Source: a virus
Reading direction: 5' to 3' (one strand)
Virus record (IMG/VR): IMGVR_UViG_3300046488_000035
Location: 1 to 47,005 of that record
DNA: 47,005 nucleotides
Position 1 is the stretch's first letter, and the number at the start of each line of letters is the position of its first letter. This document shows positions 20,650 to 28,474 of the stretch, piece after piece. The notes beneath the pieces were generated by a model. That model was given only the letters and a program-made list of their open reading frames with translations. It did not search any database and was not told the origin of the DNA. The position numbers were made by a program, and so were the translations under genes.

Positions 20650-21102
20650 ATGACAAGCACTGAGATTAGCGAGTTAGCAAAGACATATGCTGATGCTATA
20701 CTAACCAACCAGATAACAAGAGCTGAGGTGGTGATGTTACTGGCTTGTATTACAATAAGGATTAACCAGGCAATACTGATAGGGCTAGGAACCCCGTCTG
20801 TGGCTGCCCCCGTCAAAGCGGGTGATGTAGCAAAGGAATGGAAACCTGGTGTTAAGATAGCAGATAAAGGTTATCCCTGTGTATGCGTCATGTGTGCGAA
20901 ACATATCTACACAGTCAATAAAGATGTATACGACAACACAGTAGTCAAGGATTTCATTGAGTCATATACGCCGATGCCAGGGTTCCCAGTTATGACTAGG
21001 CAAATGAAGATAAGCAACATTGAGAATAATATAACCACCAACTGTCCCTCTTGCGGGGGAGAGCTAACTCTCTACCTAGCAGGGAGGCAGATAAGTGGCT
21101 AA
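20650..21102 (+). CDS. Protein with zinc-ribbon C terminus, unknown
   Basis: A 150-residue protein (MTSTEISELAKTYADAILTN at the start). The N-terminal half is helical. Then comes a linker with an inverted copy of the dispersed motif (PSVAAPVKAG). The C-terminal half has C-V-C-V-M-C and, about 45 residues later, CPSC, likely one zinc site. TAAGGAGCAACA precedes the ATG. It overlaps the polymerase gene by 8 bases. A replication-associated role is inferred from position. Confidence 0.55.
   Translation: MTSTEISELAKTYADAILTNQITRAEVVMLLACITIRINQAILIGLGTPSVAAPVKAGDVAKEWKPGVKIADKGYPCVCVMCAKHIYTVNKDVYDNTVVKDFIESYTPMPGFPVMTRQMKISNIENNITTNCPSCGGELTLYLAGRQISG
20803..20815 (-). repeat. Dispersed GC-rich motif, copy 10
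   Basis: GCTGCCCCCGTCA, translated AAPVK in the zinc-ribbon protein; convergent with copy 9. Confidence 0.85.
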
Positions 21103-23389
21103 ACGAGTTGAGGCACTCAAACCAAGCGAGGTGTTCAATGGCATTATGCTCATCGGGGAGGCACCAGGGGAGACAGAAGAAAAGCACGGAGTACCTTTTG
21201 TGGGACAAGCTGGAATGGTTCTTGATGGAATGCTTGAGGAGTGTGGAATTGAAAGGAAATCATGTTACATCACAAACCTTGTCAAAGAACGCCCGGTCGC
21301 TAACAACTTCAATTCTGTTGACAAAGAGAGCCTCGCAAAGTATAAAGCGGAACTTCAAGAAGAGATATCCATCGTCCAGCCTAACATCATTGTTGCAATG
21401 GGCGAACATGCGCTTGAAGCAATTACAGGGCTTAAAGGCATTACCAACTGGCGTGGGTCAGTGCTTGGGAGAACTGGCACAAAGGTCATTCCCACAATAC
21501 ATCCAGCAGCAATATTACGTGAGTGGAAGTTCCGTCCCATGTGCGTGTGTGACTTACACAAAGCAAAGCAAGAGTCCGGATACCCTGGTATCAGAGTTCT
21601 TCAACGGAACATCATCATCCACCCAAGCTTCACCAACGTTTGTGCCTTTCTCGACGGCATACTACGGCAGAAGCAAACGTGTGCATTCGATATCGAAACC
21701 GAAACAAGCCAAATCTCATGTATCGCCTTCGCCACGTCGCCTCAAGAGTCAATGTGCATACCTTTTTGGTTCGGGGCATCGGGGTCTATCTACAGCGAAA
21801 AAGATGAACTCGAAATCTGGTGGAAGATCAAAGAGGTCCTTGAGAACCCAGAGATAAAGAAGATAGCACAGAACGCACAGTATGATATGACTATACTCAG
21901 AGATAAGTATCATATCAATGTCAAGGGTTTGTGGCTTGATACAATGATAGCATTCCACTCGATATACCCTGAGCTTCCTAAGTCATTAGCATTTCTCACT
22001 TCTATATATACTGATGTACCGTATTATAAGTATTATAGAACAACCAATAATATGGATGACTTCTTCAGGTATAATGCTACTGATGCTATAGTCACCTATG
22101 AATGTGCTATGAAGATATACAAGGAAATGGAAGAAGCTCATGTCGTGGATTTCTATTACGAGCATATGCATTCTCTTATACTGCCTCTTATGGATATTTG
22201 CAATCGCGGTGTACGTATTGATACGGCTGGTAAGAAGGTTGCTATTGCGGAAGTTAACAAGTGCTTAGAAGGAAAGCAACAACACCTTAATACACTTGTT
22301 GGTCACGAACTTAACGTCAACTCCCCCAAGCAAATGAAGGAGTGGTTGTATAAGGAACTAAAGCTCAAGCCGAAGTATAAGCTACGCAAAGCAAGTGGCG
22401 AGAAGACCGTTGCTGCTGATGAGGAAGCACTTGTGGACTTATACGCTGAGACACAATTGGAAGCATTGAAGGTGATACTCGATATCCGTGGGGCACGGAA
22501 ACTGCTGTCTACTTATTTGGAGGTTACGTATGACAAGGTTGAAGGTCTGGAAAGGGCACGAACGTCGTACCTCATCACGGGGACGGAGACTGGAAGACTG
22601 TCCTCAAGAGAAACTGTATATGGTACTGGAACCAATATGCAGAACATACCTAAGGGAATTGTTAGACGCATTTTTATTCCTGACGAGGGCAAAGTCTTCC
22701 TCAATGCGGACTTTTCTCAAGCAGAGGCAAGGGTTGTTGCGTGGCTTGCAGGAGAAGATAGACTTATCCAAATATTCAAAGACGGAGGCGATATACATCG
22801 TAGAAATGCTGCAAAGATTTACCGCAAAGCAGAAGCAGATGTTACTAAAGCGGAAAGAGAAATCGCGAAAAGGATAATACATGCCAGTAACTATGGTATG
22901 GGTCCAGTCACGTTTAGCAAGAACGCAGGTATACCAGTAGCGGAAGCTAAGAGATTGCTCAATGCTTACTTCGCTGAGTTCCCGCGTATCAAGTTATGGC
23001 ACATGGCTATCCAGCGTGACCTGCGCAATTCACGTACTTTGACTACACCACTGGGTAGGAAGCGTACCTTCTTCAACAGGTGGAATGAATCATTGGTCAA
23101 GGAGGCTTTAGCATTCATACCACAAAGCACAGTAGCTGACCTGCTTAACATGGGATTGAGGAGATTGTATGCCAAGTATAATGGGAGTGCTGTTGAAATA
23201 CTACTCCAAATACACGATGCGGTTCTGCTTCAGGTACCTGTTTTGGATGTTGCAGTTGTGGCTGAGGACGTGCGGAGAATGCTTACAATTCCTATTCAAA
23301 TAAACCATAAGGAATTAGTGATACCTGTTGACATCAGCGTCGGACAAACGTGGGATAGCTTGAAGAAATATGAGGTTGACAAAGCGTAG
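21095..23389 (+). CDS. Uracil-DNA glycosylase / DNA polymerase I fusion
   Basis: A 764-residue fusion. Residues about 15-170 are a family-4-type uracil-DNA glycosylase (IGEAPGETE at 20-28, PFVGQAG, TNLVKERP, PTIHPAA). Residues about 190-350 are a 3'-5' exonuclease (FDIETET, then IAQNAQYDMTIL, NATDAIVTYE). The rest is a family A polymerase: motif A ADFSQAEAR near 535, the O helix AKRIIHASNYGMG near 590 (Tyr at the dideoxy-selectivity position), and motif C LQIHDAVLL near 703. In motif C the usual HDE is HDA; the metal-binding Asp is kept. GTG 21095 is the annotated start (GTGGCTAAACGAG), behind GGGAGGCAGATAA. It is the phage replicase. Confidence 0.92.
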   Translation: MAKRVEALKPSEVFNGIMLIGEAPGETEEKHGVPFVGQAGMVLDGMLEECGIERKSCYITNLVKERPVANNFNSVDKESLAKYKAELQEEISIVQPNIIVAMGEHALEAITGLKGITNWRGSVLGRTGTKVIPTIHPAAILREWKFRPMCVCDLHKAKQESGYPGIRVLQRNIIIHPSFTNVCAFLDGILRQKQTCAFDIETETSQISCIAFATSPQESMCIPFWFGASGSIYSEKDELEIWWKIKEVLENPEIKKIAQNAQYDMTILRDKYHINVKGLWLDTMIAFHSIYPELPKSLAFLTSIYTDVPYYKYYRTTNNMDDFFRYNATDAIVTYECAMKIYKEMEEAHVVDFYYEHMHSLILPLMDICNRGVRIDTAGKKVAIAEVNKCLEGKQQHLNTLVGHELNVNSPKQMKEWLYKELKLKPKYKLRKASGEKTVAADEEALVDLYAETQLEALKVILDIRGARKLLSTYLEVTYDKVEGLERARTSYLITGTETGRLSSRETVYGTGTNMQNIPKGIVRRIFIPDEGKVFLNADFSQAEARVVAWLAGEDRLIQIFKDGGDIHRRNAAKIYRKAEADVTKAEREIAKRIIHASNYGMGPVTFSKNAGIPVAEAKRLLNAYFAEFPRIKLWHMAIQRDLRNSRTLTTPLGRKRTFFNRWNESLVKEALAFIPQSTVADLLNMGLRRLYAKYNGSAVEILLQIHDAVLLQVPVLDVAVVAEDVRRMLTIPIQINHKELVIPVDISVGQTWDSLKKYEVDKA

Positions 23390-23404
23390 TTCGTGTGGCA
23401 TACT
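23376..23404 (+). promoter_or_regulatory. Sigma70-type promoter at the convergent junction
   Basis: TTGACA (23376-23381), 17-base spacer, CATACT (23399-23404), overlapping the last codons of the polymerase gene. It points into a short gene-free segment, so it probably makes a small RNA. Confidence 0.7.
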
Positions 23405-23410
23405 TGTTGT

Positions 23411-23485
23411 AGATTACGTAGATACGGGGGCAGCAGTTCGGGCAGTTCTTACTTGTCACGAGTAGGGACTGCCCGATGTCTTTAT
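23411..23485 (+). ncRNA. Short RNA / bidirectional hairpin between convergent operons
   Basis: From the predicted start at about 23411 the transcript would contain copy 11 of the dispersed motif (23422-23434) and a hairpin, CGGGCAGT (23439-23446) with ACTGCCCG (23468-23475), with an inner TACT/AGTA step, followed by ATGTCTTTAT. The hairpin may terminate rightward transcription, and leftward transcription of the structural operon on the other strand. Confidence 0.5.
23422..23434 (+). repeat. Dispersed GC-rich motif, copy 11
   Basis: ATACGGGGGCAGC, one mismatch from the core, in the convergent intergenic region. Confidence 0.7.
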
Positions 23486-23766
23486 AGTGCTAAGATAGGT
23501 AGAGTAAGTATGATAAGCACACCCCTACCACCTTCTTCAAGCCAGTCTGTATCTATAAGGTTTGACCAGATACCCATACTTACAGCTAGACATACAGCTC
23601 TTAATAGGATTAGCCACACTGATACCCCTATAAAAACAAGTGGTAACAAAGCTAACCCTACCCCTAACCCATGCGCGTAGAAGTCATCATGCCCAAACAC
23701 CACATCCCAGTACGTGCTTAGTGCGCCCCAAGATAATACAAAACAGCCAATGTAACAATAGAGCAT
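23482..23766 (-). CDS. Small multi-pass membrane protein, unknown
   Basis: About 94 residues from ATG 23766 (MLYCYIGCFVLSWGALSTYW), which has AAGGGATATAGG before it; the frame is open to GTG 23799. Two or three hydrophobic segments are visible (CYIGCFVLSWGAL, LGVGLALLPLVFIGVSVWLIL, GVLIILTLPILAL). It is the last gene of the leftward operon, after three other membrane proteins, and could take part in lysis or in host-envelope changes. Confidence 0.55.
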   Translation of the reverse strand: MLYCYIGCFVLSWGALSTYWDVVFGHDDFYAHGLGVGLALLPLVFIGVSVWLILLRAVCLAVSMGIWSNLIDTDWLEEGGRGVLIILTLPILAL

Positions 23767-23903
23767 CCTATATCCCTTATAATTGAGCATCTTAACCACT
23801 TAGGTATCCAGCGTGGCTTAGCAAGGTTATCTTTGCTCATGCCACCTGCCCGATACAAAATGGCTATTACCAAAGCACTAACCCCAAGGATTATATACCT
23901 CAT
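23718..23903 (-). CDS. Small membrane protein, unknown
   Basis: A 61-residue protein with two hydrophobic segments (MRYIILGVSALVIAILY and SIVTLAVLYYLG) joined by a basic loop (KPRWIPKWLR). ATG 23903 overlaps the previous stop (ATGA). The layout of two helices with a short loop is holin-like, but no holin family is recognised. Confidence 0.55.
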   Translation of the reverse strand: MRYIILGVSALVIAILYRAGGMSKDNLAKPRWIPKWLRCSIIRDIGCSIVTLAVLYYLGAH

Positions 23904-24124
23904 TCAGCCGTCTCATTTTTAGGTGCATTATACACTCTTATACCAGCGCAACCAAAGACAGGATGTGGAGTTATGTAGTAGTTCACGTTTGTAATCACAT
24001 CAGCCTTCTGGCTTGTTGATGGATTGGGATGAGTCGTGGGTCGGATTAGCCCTGCATAGACTATCCATGCAAGAGCTAATCCACCCAATATCCCACCGCC
24101 CCATTTAGCGATAGTGAACCACAT
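23900..24124 (-). CDS. Small membrane protein, unknown
   Basis: A 74-residue protein from ATG 24124 (MWFTIAKWGGGILGGLALAW), one base after the previous stop (TAAT-ATG). One N-terminal transmembrane helix is followed by a polar, probably external, domain (PTTHPNPSTSQKADVITNVN). This single-pass layout resembles spanin-type or holin-accessory proteins; not assigned. Confidence 0.55.
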   Translation of the reverse strand: MWFTIAKWGGGILGGLALAWIVYAGLIRPTTHPNPSTSQKADVITNVNYYITPHPVFGCAGIRVYNAPKNETAE

Positions 24125-24125
24125 A

Positions 24126-24338
24126 TTATACTGGTAACCAACCAAGCTGCGGGAAGTTATCCCTCAGGTATTTAGCTACGCCCATGATTATTGGTGCTAG
24201 TGCTGACCATCTGGGGTCAGGGTTACCTGCTAAATATGAGATAAGATAAGGCAATCCCATAGCTACAACTACTCTAAGCGCTCGATAGATTGCTGCCCAT
24301 ATCGATGTTGACTGTGGTACCTTTTCTACTGTAGGCAT
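24126..24338 (-). CDS. Small membrane protein, unknown
   Basis: A 70-residue protein (MPTVEKVPQSTSIWAAIYRA at the start), with AAAAGGAGGGTAT before the ATG. A central hydrophobic region (VVVAMGLPYLISYLAG, then SALAPIIMGVAKYL) suggests two membrane segments. Similar small proteins in phage lysis regions are often annotated as holins; the evidence here is size and hydrophobicity only. Confidence 0.55.
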   Translation of the reverse strand: MPTVEKVPQSTSIWAAIYRALRVVVAMGLPYLISYLAGNPDPRWSALAPIIMGVAKYLRDNFPQLGWLPV

Positions 24339-24349
24339 ATACCCTCCTT

Positions 24350-24535
24350 TTAACGCACACTCACGTTACTGTGCATGATACCAAGTGATTGCAGTAACAA
24401 TAGGACAGCAACCACAACGATTACTACCCCAACGACCTTCTTTAACACCGGAACCGGATTAAGCGTTGAGTTAACATACCAGCATAACCCTGCAACGATA
24501 CATATTACCAATATCTGCATTATGTTCACATCCAT
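24350..24535 (-). CDS. Thivi_2564-like small membrane protein (two TM helices)
   Basis: A 61-residue protein: MQILVICIVAGLCWYVNSTL, then PVPVLKKVVGVVIVVVAVLL. Two transmembrane helices with a KK turn are typical of a small family found in many bacteria and phages (Thivi_2564 type), often seen next to lysis genes; function not established. AGGAGAACAT precedes the ATG. Confidence 0.6.
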   Translation of the reverse strand: MDVNIMQILVICIVAGLCWYVNSTLNPVPVLKKVVGVVIVVVAVLLLLQSLGIMHSNVSVR

Positions 24536-24544
24536 ATGTTCTCC

Positions 24545-25570
24545 TTATATTAGCTTCAATGCTCTGAGCTTATGCATCTTCTCCGCAGTATCCTTACCGA
24601 TGTCACATCGATACTGCAGTCCTTCTATGCTGAGGTTAGAGATAGTACGATACACCCTTCTCTGCGCTTCTTGTGGTGTCTTACCACGAGCAGTCACGTA
24701 TCCGGCATTACCACTCAAAGCACCGCATACTAACTTCTCATCCACCTTGGACACATCTGCTTGCCACATGTGCTTTTGGTTAGCAGAGTTGAGCCCAAGT
24801 ATCTCTAACGGTATTGTAGGTTTTGCATGAGGATATGGATAAACGCTGAGCATCACACCCGCTACATACGGGTCTAACGCTTCGACGGGGGCAGCAGCAG
24901 GATCGAACATGGCAAGTATCAAATCAGCCTTATTCTTCCTAGTGTTCTCATATACAGCATTGGTATAAGGCAGGTTTATGTTGGCACTCACGGACTCACC
25001 ATACACATCACCTTTGCTGTCCACTACTACATTGATAGAGAAGCACCCTCGATGGTTTGCCTTGCGCAGGAACTTTTCCACAGGTGTGAGGACTGATTCC
25101 ACAAGCTTTGATGCACTGAAGTATGCCACATACCCTGCGCACTCCACATCAACACCCACATCCCCTGCCATCATCTTGGTGTAGTTGAATACGAGGAACT
25201 TGGATATGAACTTGTTGCCATTGAACCAGGCACAGACAGTAGCTCTTGTGGCTGCCCCCGTCAATGCTGGTACTGCTTTCAACCCAATAGCAGCAAGTAA
25301 TTGTTTATTATACTCCTGGTTATCCTCCAGCAGATTGGACCACTTCGTCGGCCCAAGAACCTTGGTACCATGGGCACGCACCCATTCTGCAGGTACGATA
25401 TGACTTGTATCGTCGAAACACACAAAGTCTGGTTGGGCTTCCAAGAACTGGCTTTCTACGCTTCTTAGGTCCGTTGGTTGTAGACATACCTTTACCGAGT
25501 GCCCTTCTTGGGTTAGATGCTGTGCTATACCAAGACCACCGCCTGTGTTACTGAATAGTATGACTCGCAT
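24545..25570 (-). CDS. ATP-grasp protein, phosphoribosylamine-glycine-ligase (PurD)-like
   Basis: A 341-residue protein with the PurD layout. N-terminal Rossmann segment MRVILFSNTGGGLGIAQHL, LGPTKWSNLLEDN (GP-x-K-x-A-x-LE-like), an ATP-grasp core (KFISKFLVFNYTKMMAGDVG), and a C-terminal domain with VMLSVYPYP and ALSGNAGYVTARGKTPQEAQ as in GARS enzymes. The catalytic region is divergent, so purine synthesis itself is uncertain; it may ligate another amine or amino acid. Two convergent copies of the dispersed motif fall inside (24883-24895 as AAAPVEA, 25251-25263 as ALTGAAT). Location within the virion operon is unexpected. Confidence 0.75.
   Translation of the reverse strand: MRVILFSNTGGGLGIAQHLTQEGHSVKVCLQPTDLRSVESQFLEAQPDFVCFDDTSHIVPAEWVRAHGTKVLGPTKWSNLLEDNQEYNKQLLAAIGLKAVPALTGAATRATVCAWFNGNKFISKFLVFNYTKMMAGDVGVDVECAGYVAYFSASKLVESVLTPVEKFLRKANHRGCFSINVVVDSKGDVYGESVSANINLPYTNAVYENTRKNKADLILAMFDPAAAPVEALDPYVAGVMLSVYPYPHAKPTIPLEILGLNSANQKHMWQADVSKVDEKLVCGALSGNAGYVTARGKTPQEAQRRVYRTISNLSIEGLQYRCDIGKDTAEKMHKLRALKLI
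24883..24895 (+). repeat. Dispersed GC-rich motif, copy 12
   Basis: CGACGGGGGCAGC in the ATP-grasp gene; convergent with copy 13, about 355 bases on. Confidence 0.8.
25251..25263 (-). repeat. Dispersed GC-rich motif, copy 13
   Basis: GCTGCCCCCGTCA with GCATT on the outer side, translated LTGAA. Confidence 0.85.
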
Positions 25571-25587
25571 GTTACGTGCTCCTCTCT

Positions 25588-27330
25588 TTATTGTTGTGCG
25601 TCTTCCCCGTCGCTACCGAATATATCTCTTGTCATGTATCTCGTTGCAGCAGGTGCAAGTATACCACGTCTTGTAAGCATCTCTGTAGCTTGTCCTGCTG
25701 GGGATGCCATGAACTTTGCTTTTATAGCATTGTTCATATGCCCTAAGTCATATAACTTCTTATACATCAAAGCAGATGCTCTAGGTGAAGATAGTGCTAC
25801 ACCACCAGCCAGCGCTGGTAGATACCCTGGATTAGTTACAGCAAGATATCCTGCAGCTACAGGACCCATCAATGAGAAACCTGCTTGAGGTTTGAGGGAT
25901 TTGAACGCAGCATTGGTTGAAGCATCTTTGAGTTGCTCTAAGAACTTCTCAGCTTCTGGTAACTGGGCATCAAACTCTGTCAGCACTTTCTTAGCTTCGA
26001 TAGGTAACGAGAAGAAGTTACTTAGCTTAGTGCCACCTTGTGAACGAGCTTTAAGTAGATCAAACGCACCAGGTAACTTATTAGCCTCATCTGGGTTAAG
26101 ATACTTAATCATACCTTGGTATTGCTTATTGATAGCACCCATTGTTTGTGACTGAGCATTGATTGTCTCGCGTAAAGCAGATGCTAACTTAGATGCCTGT
26201 GCACTCACTGCTTTATTTTCACTGCCAATCAAACCCTCAAGCTCTTTAAGATTTATACGTAGATGCCCAACAGTAGCAGTAGTCCCTTGCTTGGTTAAAT
26301 CGTCTATAACATTAGCAAGTGTATCTGAGCCAGGTATGTTCTTATTGCCCTTAAGTACAGGTGTCTTTAAAGGTCCTTTACCTTTACTACCCCATGTAAG
26401 TCCAAGTTCGTCCTGTCCAAGTTGCAAAGCCTGTTGCGCTATTGGTCTTGACTGTGCATCTACTAGTAATACGGATTCACCTTTAGCTCTATTTAATCCC
26501 GTTTCATAAATAGCAGATGCTCTTCGTTGTGTAGCACGTGCTCCAGCTTCTGCTTTAGCTACAGCACCTGTTACTTCACTCTCTATACTAGCAACAGACT
26601 GCCTAGGTTTAATCATTGACCAGTTCTTTGCTATACCATTAGCAGCTGCTTCTGGATGCTCACGTGAAAGCAAAGTAAGGTGTGCACTAGTTAAACCTAC
26701 TGCAGCTTTATTAGCCACATCTTCAGTTACCTTACCACCTGCTTTAAAAGCTTTACTAACGCCTTTAACTATATCACCTGTACCAGGTATGATAGCACTT
26801 GCTAACAATCCAAGCCCCTTTGACACAACTTCGGGTGGCTTAGCCGGACCAAGGTTCCGTGTAATATCACCATACTCAATAGGTGTTTTACCTGTTATAG
26901 CATCAAGCCTTGTCTTATAATAAGGTAATTCCCAAGGCATCTCTCCACGTTGGGGAGCTACTACAGCACCCGCTATCAGTCCTTCTTCCGATTGCCCAAG
27001 TGCACCCATTGCCTTGAGTGTTGTTGCAGCAGGTTTGAATAGCATGTTCTTAGCTTTACCCATAGTGTTTAAGTTAGGGTCACTCCATGGTGCATATGAT
27101 AATTCCTTACCTAGAGTACTCCAAGCATTGGGGCGTTCCTCAGCCATACGAGCTGAGTCTTGTGTACCAGGATTATAACCACTGATAACCTTTTCACGTG
27201 TAACCATACCTGGTAACTTACCATACGCATCAGGATATTTAGTAGCTAATGCCGATGCTAATTCATCATCTGTCTTGTTAGCATAAGCTGGATACTTTTG
27301 TTTGAATGCCTCTAACGCTGCTATTGGCAT
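25588..27330 (-). CDS. Internal virion / ejection protein candidate (580 aa)
   Basis: A 580-residue protein. The first 35 residues (MPIAALEAFKQKYPAYANKT) have the short helical motif often found at the start of phage internal proteins. The middle is alanine-rich and helical, and near residue 500 there is a hydrophobic stretch (GPVAAGYLAVTNPGYLPALAGGVAL). Together with the next two genes it forms a set of three large alanine/glutamine-rich proteins after the tail genes, the usual place and size of podovirus ejection proteins that enter the cell with DNA. No enzymatic motif is visible. GGAGGTAAATAAT precedes the ATG. Confidence 0.6.
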   Translation of the reverse strand: MPIAALEAFKQKYPAYANKTDDELASALATKYPDAYGKLPGMVTREKVISGYNPGTQDSARMAEERPNAWSTLGKELSYAPWSDPNLNTMGKAKNMLFKPAATTLKAMGALGQSEEGLIAGAVVAPQRGEMPWELPYYKTRLDAITGKTPIEYGDITRNLGPAKPPEVVSKGLGLLASAIIPGTGDIVKGVSKAFKAGGKVTEDVANKAAVGLTSAHLTLLSREHPEAAANGIAKNWSMIKPRQSVASIESEVTGAVAKAEAGARATQRRASAIYETGLNRAKGESVLLVDAQSRPIAQQALQLGQDELGLTWGSKGKGPLKTPVLKGNKNIPGSDTLANVIDDLTKQGTTATVGHLRINLKELEGLIGSENKAVSAQASKLASALRETINAQSQTMGAINKQYQGMIKYLNPDEANKLPGAFDLLKARSQGGTKLSNFFSLPIEAKKVLTEFDAQLPEAEKFLEQLKDASTNAAFKSLKPQAGFSLMGPVAAGYLAVTNPGYLPALAGGVALSSPRASALMYKKLYDLGHMNNAIKAKFMASPAGQATEMLTRRGILAPAATRYMTRDIFGSDGEDAQQ

Positions 27331-27331
27331 A

Positions 27332-28474
27332 TTATTTACCTCCGAATAATCCTAATGGGTCATTAGCGTTATTGGCTGGTGTATTATCTGTAATAACACC
27401 TGGTTGTGTTATATTACCCTTGAATGCTTGTCCCTGTGGTGTAGTTTGAAGCTGGGCTGCTCTGTTTAATCTACGCTCTGCCCATTGTAAGTCTTTCTTC
27501 CACTGAGATGGATATTTATTAACAGGGCTTAAAGCAGAGAAAACAAGATTACGTTCCGTATCAGATAGTGTTTTACCACCATATGTAAAGGCTATCTGCT
27601 TTATCTTGTTTAACTGTAATGCTAACTCTCTTTGTTTATCGAATTCTCCAAAGCGCAACATAGACTGACCAGGACCTGTTTCTGTACCAGCGTTAATCTT
27701 AACACCACCGAACCAACCCATACTATCGCCATGTTTAATTAAATCATCTACCTTGGTGTACATATCAGCAAATACTGGTTTAGCTTCTTCTTGAAATGCT
27801 ACAGCATTAGCTACGTTATCACTTAACGGTTGCCCAGTATTTGTGGCTATCTCTTTAGCAGTTGTCATCTTATTAAGCGAATCCTGGTTAATAAGTTTTA
27901 AATCCACAGGTCCTGCATTGATGCCTATTTCAGGACCTAAGCTATAACCAGACTGAGTAGGGGTATTGCCCGCTAGAACATTAGTTTGCGCTTGTGTAGT
28001 TGCTTGTGGGGCTTGACCAGGTGCACCAGCTGGTTGTGCATCACTATACCCTAACTGCTTTCTTATCATAGGACTATTCAGTGTATCAGCCACCGCTTGT
28101 TTCTGTGCGGTATCCCCAGAAGGCTGAAGCTTTTTTATCATATCCTGCACAAGAGGGTCTGATAAGTCTTTCATCATATCAGCACCACCTAATTGCAGAG
28201 CGGTCTTGATGACTGATTCAGGATTAGGGCTATCCATAGCTGACTTGAATATATTAGCCATATAAGACATACGGTCACCGAGACGTTGGACCTTTATCTT
28301 CTCGATTTCATTATCCGTATTCTTAGCCATGAGCTTAAGTTGCTCATTCATCTGCTTAAACTGCATACTCTTATCAAAAGCATTTTGTGCCATCTTAGCT
28401 TTTTCAATAGCTTGATTAGCTTGATTGTTCTGGTCATCAATTGCTTCTCTACCTAGTACCTGTATTTGGGGCAT
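27332..28474 (-). CDS. Internal virion protein candidate (380 aa)
   Basis: A 380-residue, Q/N/A-rich protein (MPQIQVLGREAIDDQNNQAN at the start). The first 100 residues are a long coiled coil (IEKAKMAQNAFDKSMQFKQM); the middle has a low-complexity linker (PAGAPGQAPQATTQAQTN). Role in the particle interior is inferred from composition and neighbours. The start overlaps the previous stop (TAATG), with GGGAGGTAAC upstream. Confidence 0.6.
   Translation of the reverse strand: MPQIQVLGREAIDDQNNQANQAIEKAKMAQNAFDKSMQFKQMNEQLKLMAKNTDNEIEKIKVQRLGDRMSYMANIFKSAMDSPNPESVIKTALQLGGADMMKDLSDPLVQDMIKKLQPSGDTAQKQAVADTLNSPMIRKQLGYSDAQPAGAPGQAPQATTQAQTNVLAGNTPTQSGYSLGPEIGINAGPVDLKLINQDSLNKMTTAKEIATNTGQPLSDNVANAVAFQEEAKPVFADMYTKVDDLIKHGDSMGWFGGVKINAGTETGPGQSMLRFGEFDKQRELALQLNKIKQIAFTYGGKTLSDTERNLVFSALSPVNKYPSQWKKDLQWAERRLNRAAQLQTTPQGQAFKGNITQPGVITDNTPANNANDPLGLFGGK

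Noticed and set aside
21051-21857. 268-codon plus-strand frame inside the polymerase gene
   Set aside because: It overlaps the UDG/exonuclease coding region whose motifs are clear, and its translation has no recognisable domain.
23393-23680. 95-codon plus-strand frame at the convergent junction
   Set aside because: Proline/serine/threonine-rich antisense of the small membrane protein gene; no ribosome-binding site. The promoter here is better explained by a short RNA.
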